Below, piece by piece: positions 57,646 to 64,000 of a stretch of 64,000 nucleotides of DNA. Source of the stretch: Lithodes maja (lineage: Eukaryota > Arthropoda > Malacostraca > Decapoda > Lithodidae). A program made the position numbers and the translations under genes. Position 1 is the first letter of the stretch. Each line of letters starts with the position of its first letter. The stretch covers positions 62,001 through 126,000 of the forward strand of contig JBAKBP010004444.1 in the NCBI GenBank assembly GCA_037953745.1, written 5' to 3'. The notes beneath the pieces are model-generated. The model made no database searches and was not told where the DNA came from. It saw only the letters and a program-made list of their open reading frames with translations.

Positions 57646-57892
57646 ATTAGGGACTTTTTCGATGCTACTATTTGGTTCGTTACTAGTAAACTTTAAAGTG
57701 AAGGTATCGTACGATGGTCGCTGTTACTGAATTCATCACCAACATTCAAATTCTCTATCAATTCTTCTTTTGTTGCAAGTACAATGTTAAGAACGTAAGG
57801 ATACAACATGATGCTATACTTTATCTTGGTTTGATAAGGAACTGGTCCAATACAAGGTTCCACATAGCGCGAAAATAATAACAAACACAAAA

Positions 57893-57999
57893 TTAACCCT
57901 ATGAAGATTATGACGCATCTTGACAGTATATTGTGTCTTGTATCAGACTAGTATATACAGCTTAGGAAGGATCTGTGGGAATAAAAAGGGTAATAAGTA
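57893..57999. mobile_element. Family B element cut by the BEL retrotransposon
   Basis: TTAACCCTATGAAGATTATG, then CATCTTGACAGTATATTG, TATACAGCTTAGGAAGGATC and TGTGGGAATAAAAAGGGTAA follow the left half of family B (compare 6086-6190). The match ends exactly at the BEL LTR tip at 58000; the other half would be beyond the right window edge. Confidence 0.7.
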
Positions 58000-58577
58000 T
58001 GTCGGGAATTTAGATAAAGAGGTTAAATTGCGTATCACTGGTACATGAAATATCCCAACAAATAGTTATATAATATAATTACCAAACGACGTAGTCGATG
58101 GGTGTAATCCAGTCCCCCACACACGGCTAACTCAATTGCATGACATGTAGGAATGTTCACATAATACAATATCAATAAATGAACTTAGCTTAGAGGACTG
58201 GTGATGTAGGACTGTTGCTATAGATTAATATTTGTAGCACATGGTGAACTGTGGGTCGAGTCAGAGCCGGGGGGGGGGGGGGGGGGGGAGATGTTGGCTG
58301 TATGGTGTTGATTGAGAGACCCAAGGGCCGGCGTCCGATCGCTTCGCGAAATTACATATGGCTGCCGGCTCATAATAATTATAACCCATAACTTGGTTTC
58401 ATAATACATCTAGAGCTGATGTACATACTTATACATTACAGTTAATATTTAACCTAACTTAAGAATAAACTACAATACACAAAGAACCAGCCGAAATCGT
58501 ACAAGCGATACGATACCGCCAAATTCAAATGTCCTATTGGACCAAAACCTGTCGGGATCATTACCCTATTCCCGACA
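58000..58577 (-). mobile_element. BEL/Pao 3' LTR
   Basis: 578 bp with perfect 10-bp inverted tips: on the minus strand it starts TGTCGGGAAT and ends ATTCCCGACA. A purine-rich stretch (GTGGCGGGCAA, minus strand) just upstream is a candidate polypurine tract. The LTR holds a G run of about 20 bases (58270-58289). It lies 65 bp after the end of the pol frame, as expected for the 3' LTR. Bases 57995-57999 (AAGTA) would be the target duplication; the other copy is outside the window. Confidence 0.8.
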
Positions 58578-58642
58578 TATTGCCCGCCACAAAAATTGAT
58601 ATACAGGAGCTATATACAGAGAACATAAAAAGGACATCGAAG

Positions 58643-59322
58643 TCAAAGATCACCTTGCTTGATCTTTGATCTCCAAAGATCCACGGAACTCATAGCCGCC
58701 CTCCTTTTGGGACGAGCGCCACCTGAAGCCTGAGGAGGATCATCCTTCTCATCATCAGCTGCCCCACCTTGAGGAGCACTGTCACCAGCACTCTCCCGCG
58801 GAGGGGTATCAGTAGAGACGCCAGGATCATCCGGCAGTTCTACATCCTGCTCCAAGGGATATAACCTTACGACTGGGCGAGTAGTAACCCCAGTCGAAGT
58901 TCGTACTCTAGCAACCCTTATAAGACCATCAATGCCCTGGAACAAATCGATATCCTCCCAAGCTTCCAAAATAACCTAGGACGCTCATCATGAATCAGGA
59001 CGATATCCCCGATACGAGGCCATCGTTGATTCGTCCCTTTGATCTTATGAGAGTGACGCTCGCGAAGAGACAGCAAATATTCTTGGGTCCACAGTTTCCA
59101 TAGATCGTCGGACACCTTGTTTACATACTGGAAGCGACGACGTGTGGCGTCAGCATTGCCGAACGTAGGGTTTTGCAGATCTTCGTCATTTACGGACGAG
59201 CTAGGAAAGGTATTAAGGGTTCGTCCACGTGTTAGCATAGAAGGCGAAATGGGTAAGAGGTCATCAACATCTGCCGAGGTATAGGTCAAGGGCCTGTCGT
59301 TGACTGACATCTCAATTTCTAT
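58643..59322 (-). pseudogene. BEL/Pao pol C-terminal part (DUF5641-type domain)
   Basis: Reads MSVNDRPLTYTSADVDDL, LWKLWTQEYLLSLRERH, and RWPRIGDIVLIHDERPRLFW, the conserved tail that follows integrase in BEL/Pao polyproteins. A one-base frameshift near 58960 leads to IDLFQGIDGLIRVARVRTST and RPVVRLYPLEQD, then an acidic Pro-rich end and a stop at 58643. It is separated from integrase by the TTAA-flanked insertion at 59323-60213. Confidence 0.85.
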
Positions 59323-60213
59323 TAATGGGACCGACCGGTTAATTTAGGCTTAAAAAAATCGAAATCCTGAAAACACCAATAGGTGTTTACTCAACAAGAG
59401 TCAACATCCCTTCATAAGCCAGTGAAATGTTATTAGTGAAAACCCATTGGAAATAGTATTTTTTTATGTTTTCCAAACTTTTCCTGTAATTCTAAAAACG
59501 TTATATAGCGAACTTTGAAATTAACATGCTCAGTAACTACTGGTCGTACGAGGAGCATACCTATATAAATCAAAAGAGCATAAGCTAGTCTACAACCTAC
59601 CATACGCTTTATCTTCTACTTTGCCATGTTCCCGCATAACATATTGTAAATCTAAAAAAACAATAGTAAAAATGTTCACCTACTGACCTTAGACTTTCAC
59701 CTGTTTGTCTCAGAACCTATATTGCCACAATATCGGATGTTATTTTACAGTTATTATTGGACCTATAGGAATGGGGTATATACCATTGGAAAGGTAATTA
59801 AAAACACTAAAAGGCCTATCAACCAAATTTACTCTAATAATTTAAAAAATTTCACAATATGTCGTCAAAGTTGTAATTTTTGTATAAATATATTCGCCTG
59901 AATCCGTCATCACCTAAATCGAACAAATACACAACATATATAAAATGTGTTTTATAGAAACTATAGATACACCTTTTGTGAGTTGTTTGATCACATAAAA
60001 CATGTGCTATGGGGATTTCTGTAGGAGTTTATCATTTTCTGCAGTACTATGATTTTCATTTTTGTTTTACCTAAATTGCAAGAAAAGAGCAAAAATAAAA
60101 TAAAATCAAAATTTTGTTTATCTTGTTTTATGGTCATATACACCTGTGCCAAATTTCATTTAAATTGATAGTAAGACCTGGAAGTAGCGTAATTATCCGG
60201 TCGGTCCCCTTAA
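59323..60213. mobile_element. TTAA-flanked element inserted in BEL pol, family E
   Basis: 891 bp. Tips read TTAATGGGACCGACCGGTTA on one side and, reverse complemented, TTAAGGGGACCGACCGGATA on the other: a 12-bp perfect inverted core GGGACCGACCGG between two TTAA. The host reading frame on either side meets in frame across a single TTAA, so one TTAA is the target duplication and the empty site is fully defined. The inside is AT-rich and non-coding. It contains CACCTGTGCCAAATTTCATT near one end, a type of phrase also seen near the end of the 30385 element. Confidence 0.88.
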
Positions 60214-62700
60214 GATGGTTTGCAACTCCCGCCTGGTCACCAGTGCCCTTCCTAATACCTTCTTCATGGCAGATTTGACGATACCGATAGTTCTCTCCCA
60301 AATCGCCCCGAACCATGGTGCACGTGCTGGTATAAATCTCCACTGACAACCCTTTCCAGTGAGGGTAGCCACAACCTGCGGGTCATCCATTAAACTCTGG
60401 AGATATTTAGAGTCCCCGACAAAACAAGTCGCATTATCGCTCATAATAATTTGAGGGAAACCATTGCGGCCTGCGAAGCGTCTTAGAGTATGCAAAAACC
60501 CCTCACTGGATAGGTCGTCAATCAATTCAATATGAATCGCTCTGGTTACCGCACATGTGAATAGAACGGCATATACCTTTATGATATTACCGGGCGATTC
60601 TCTAACTTGAATCACTCCGGTGTAGTCTACCCCGGTTACCTGATATGGTTCAGTCCTTTGTACCCTGAACTCAGGCAAGGGAGGTAGATCAACAGTTACT
60701 GGGGAGTAAGGCTTACCCTGTAATCTTTTACAGATAGTACAGCTATTGTGGATCCCTTTAATTGCTTGTCGCATCTTAGGGATCCACCAACGTTGTCGCA
60801 TATACGCCAGAACATAATTTACGCCAAAATGTAGGCAGGTCCTATGGCATTGGCGAATCAACAGTTTGGTAATCAAATGAGAGGAGCTAAGGAGGACAGG
60901 ATATTTCGCAGAATAAAAAATGTCTGCCTTTTGTATCCTGCCTCTACACTTAATTATGCCTCCTTCCATATATAATCCTAGCTGCCTTATTAAGTTAGAG
61001 GGTTTGGCCGTTGACTCCTTGCTCAGGATTTGATGTTCAGTAGGATAAGATTCCTTTTGTACTAAACATATTAGTTTTGCTTCTGCTGATCTCAATTCAT
61101 GGAGTCTGATATGCTTCGAATCTTCACTAAGGAAAGACCCGTGAGCCCGACTTTTCATGTTGTTAATGAAACGGTATATCCATGCAAATACCCGTATTAC
61201 TTGATCATAGCTGCCGTAACGTTCCCACTCTACCAACTTGTTATCCTGATGTGTAGTACTCACATTCGAACTACTTAACACATCATCTTGGGGCCGACTT
61301 GAAGGATCAGATCTGCATTCCCTGAAAACCTGAGGCCATTCAGTTGGAGATGTAAGCCATGGAGGTCCATGCCACCAAATAGAGGACGACATAAACTGTT
61401 GCGCCGAGATCCCCTGGGAAATTATGTCACTGGGGTTATCCCTGGTGCTCACATAGCGAAATTTAGCTGTAGGAACTAAGTTATGTATCTCATCAGTGCG
61501 ATTAGAAACATAAACAGGTAACACTTTCTGGCTGTGTACCCATGAAAGCGCTATTTGACTGTCACTCCAGACATAGACGTTATTAATCTGTAGTATGTCT
61601 GCATAAGCATCCAGTGTAAACTTTATTAGACGAGCAGACAGAAGCAATGCAGTAAGTTCTAATTTTGGAACTGTAATCTTCTTTATAGGGGCTACTTTGG
61701 CCTTCGCTATAGCCAGCGTCGCTTCACTACCATTACATATGTATATGGCAGTACCGTACGCACTATTACTAGCATCAGAAAAGGCATGTAGATCCACCTG
61801 TTGACCACTAATAACCTGACGATTAAGTTGGACCTTGCAACATGTGGAAAGGTCCGACCGAATCAACCGCCAAGTATCTTGTAACTCAGTCGGGAGGGGC
61901 GTGTCCCAATCTAGTTTTAGCCGCCATAGTTGCTGTAAAAACATACGAGCACGGATAGTGACAGACAGCAAAAAATCTAGGGGATCAAACAACCTCGCTG
62001 ACAAGCTTAAGCAGTTTCGCTTGGTCATAAGCTCACTGCCGCATGGGATGTGACAGAAGGATATACAATCTGTGGTAGTGTCCCATTTGTGGCCTAAAAA
62101 CTTCACCTCACTATTCTCAGTAGCTACACCATCAGAAGCAAATTGACCTTTCAAAAGACCACTATTAGTGGCCCATTCTCTTAAGTGTAAATGAGCCTTG
62201 GCAAATATATCGCAGATCTCCCAGCATCTCTTGAGCAATAAATCTTCATCGTCTCCAGTGCCTTGAAGATTGTCCACATAGATCCCCTGCTTGATCTCAT
62301 TCTTGAAGTCAGGATCTAGTCCAGCCTCCTCAAAATGACGCAAGATAGTAGCGTTGAGAAGGAACTGGGAACAGGTCGCCCCGAATAAGACGACTCTGAA
62401 CCTGTAGACCAGATACTCTGAATCTAGATCCATTGGGTCCCGCGGCCATAAAAATCTTGTCGAGTCCCTGTCTTCACGATGGAGTTGAAGCATCAGGAAT
62501 GCCTTCTCAATATCGGCGACCCATACAAACTTATGACATCTGAAGCGCAACATAATTTGCGCTAGGTCAGAGACCAGGGACGGACCCGTGTACAGACAAT
62601 CATTCAGGCTATAGGAGCGATCACTGGATTTAGCAGAGCAGTCATACACAATACGAACAGGAGTGGTGGAACTGTCCTTTTTAATCCCATGGTGACAAGG
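60214..62700 (-). pseudogene. BEL/Pao pol: reverse transcriptase, RNase H, integrase
   Basis: An open frame of about 820 codons (M at 62649). RT: IVYDCSAKSS, VADIEKAFLMLQLH (first catalytic Asp) and FGATCSQFLLNATI; then KQGIYVDNLQG where the expected Tyr-x-Asp-Asp is Tyr-Val-Asp-Asn, so the last catalytic Asp is lost. RNase H: LHAFSDASNSAYG, VPKLELTALLL and VYVWSDSQIALSW. Integrase: zinc-binding His/Cys (CHRTCLHFG, HNSCTICKRLQG) and catalytic VTGVDYTG, IIMSDNATCF and APWFGAIWERTIG (D, D, E kept). The frame is broken at its N-side by a one-base loss near 62695 and on the C-side by the TTAA-flanked element. Retrotransposon replication and integration enzymes; inactive as found. Confidence 0.9.
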
Positions 62701-64000
62701 TAATGGATGTTATCCCCATATTCACCGAGACCTACTCTCTCCACAAATCCACGTTGTACCTGCTCGGCTAAAACTGCCGCATAAGTCTCGCAATAACTTG
62801 GATCCTTGACAAACTGCTTCTGAAGGCCACGTAACCTACCAAGTGGTAGATGGAAATTAGTAGGTAATTTACTCTTGTTATCATTCCAAGGGAGCCTTAC
62901 CACATACTGACCTCTGCCAGAGTCATACGTTACAGTCTCTTCATACGAGCTTAACGCTAGCTTGGACTCACGATCAATTTCATGTGGGTCAATTCCAATA
63001 TTGTCCAAGTCCCATAGCTTATCTATATCAGTACATGTATTATCAGGCACATTTGGCCTAATATATTTACCTATGGGGCTTACTGCTATCTTGAGGACCG
63101 TAACCACCTCCACCTGTGTGTCTTGAGAGGAAGTGGCATAAGATCCAGAAATGGCATACCCTTGGATCGTGGGGAGCATTATTAGCTTATCTACCCGCCA
63201 GTATCCAGGGTGAACCAGGTCGTAGTAATAATCAGCTCCGACCAGTAGCATAATACCATTGTTAGCAGAGAGTTGATCATCAGCCAGTTTATATCCCTTG
63301 CTTCTGAGATATTTTAAATGTGGTTGAATCTCTGATGCTATATAGAAACTGGGTAGTGTGTCGACCACAACAGCCTTGATGGGACATACCTTTTTTCTAT
63401 AAACATAGGAAATCTCCACTATATCATAGTCACTGGAATCTATTTCACCAGTGAAACCATGGAGACGCAAATTCTCTTGACCCTTGCTGGTACACTTGAG
63501 CTGGGGTAATGATGACCGCAGAACGAATGACCTCTGTGAGCACTGGTCAAGTAAGGTGCGTGTCATTATAGTATTATTATTACTCCCCACTACTGGCAGC
63601 ATCATAGTAGGAAGCAATCGACATTCTCGAGAAGCAATGGACATGGCAGATACTTTATCACCCTCGCTCTTACTTTTCTCATGTGACTCTTTGGGGGTTC
63701 TCCCCTTTTCTTTGCCGTCGTGCCGATCAGACTGGGTGCAAAGGGAAAACCAATGTTTCCCCTTGCAATACTTACAAGGTTTGATGTAGGAATTTGTGCA
63801 ATTACTGTTGAAGTGGTCTCTTGCCAGACAGCTGGTACATAACTTAAGCGATTTAGTCTGACCAATCTTCTGTGTAGCCTTAGGATACTTAGGACACTGA
63901 TACCACAGATGACCGTGGATACTGCACAACTTACAACCTAATGGTATTGGCCTTTCCTGTTTAGGAGAAGTCTGCACCGGGAAAGCTGCAGTAGATGGCG
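62604..64000 (-). pseudogene. BEL/Pao gag-end zinc knuckles and protease (runs off window)
   Basis: A minus-strand frame open at the right edge. Cys/His clusters come first: CKLCSIHGHLWYQCPKY, LCTSCLARDHFNSNC and CKYCKGKHWFSLC, which are nucleic-acid-binding knuckles at the gag-pol junction. Then an aspartic-protease-like region with RTLLDQCSQRSFV in place of the usual Asp-Ser/Thr-Gly type motif; the LDQ-type motif is a common BEL variant. Beyond it lie WRVDKLIMLPTIQGYAISG and RLRGLQKQFVKDPSYCETY, the lead-in to RT. The frame is lost near 62695, just where RT begins (GDNIHYL). Gag proper, the primer site and the 5' LTR lie beyond 64000. Confidence 0.85.

Larger units (their letters stand above)
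54751..57796 (-). mobile_element. CR1-like LINE, copy 3, carrying a nested SINE
   Basis: 5' truncated in the endonuclease (VLDIVLATKEELIENLNVGD near 57770). ORF2 is uninterrupted from 57645 to the SINE. The last 90 codons (IIKGIDNMNCSKYFTIDQ to NPRLTAFVNE, stop at 54973) lie on the far side of the SINE, followed by a 3' UTR and the 10-bp terminal repeat at 54751. In copy 2 the joint reads continuously (GAACACTTGAATTAAGTC), so the SINE position is precise. Confidence 0.9.

Overview
The window is animal nuclear DNA, most likely from an arthropod and plausibly a decapod crustacean. The reasons are the density of CR1/Jockey-type LINEs, a BEL/Pao retrotransposon, a Harbinger transposon, tRNA-derived SINEs and very many di-, tri- and tetranucleotide repeats. 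The organism call is inference; no host gene or taxon marker was found. There is one 200-N assembly gap (14934-15133). I recognise no ordinary cellular gene: essentially every protein-like reading frame belongs to a mobile element, and most are broken.

Layout. 1-1.5 kb: reverse transcriptase part of a LINE running off the left edge. 1.6-8.1 kb: short inverted-repeat elements and simple repeats, including a 29-bp tandem array. 8.1-11.2 kb: a decayed CR1-like LINE (copy 1) and a tRNA-derived SINE. 12.2-14.9 kb: a 45-bp minisatellite that appears to have grown out of the end of a short inverted-repeat element. 16.5-20.9 kb: two 5'-truncated copies of a second LINE family, and another SINE. 21.6-26.1 kb: a LINE split by another LINE. 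26.1-28.8 kb: tandem LINE 3' ends with a SINE inside, then a dispersed direct repeat. 28.9-31.5 kb: a SINE and a LINE split by a TTAA-flanked element. 31.8-36.5 kb: short transposons, a Penelope-like remnant, a probable solo LTR and a purine tract. 36.5-40.8 kb: a divergent CR1-like LINE with a TTAA-flanked insertion in its esterase ORF. 41.2-45.3 kb: a damaged PIF/Harbinger transposon with a DDE transposase and a divergently transcribed partner gene. 45.3-46.3 kb: two palindromic elements. 46.5-57.8 kb: two more CR1 copies (one near full length, one carrying a nested SINE) around a near full-length LINE of the second family. 57.9-64 kb: a BEL/Pao retrotransposon on the minus strand, interrupted by a TTAA-flanked element and running off the right edge.

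The most coherent unexplained pattern is a set of at least five sequence-distinct short non-coding element families, all bounded by TTAA. In four cases the host of the insertion is itself recognisable, and removing the insert with one TTAA restores the host element. This points to TTAA-specific (piggyBac-like) mobilisation in trans, although no piggyBac-like transposase is visible here. All coordinates and alignments were made by eye.
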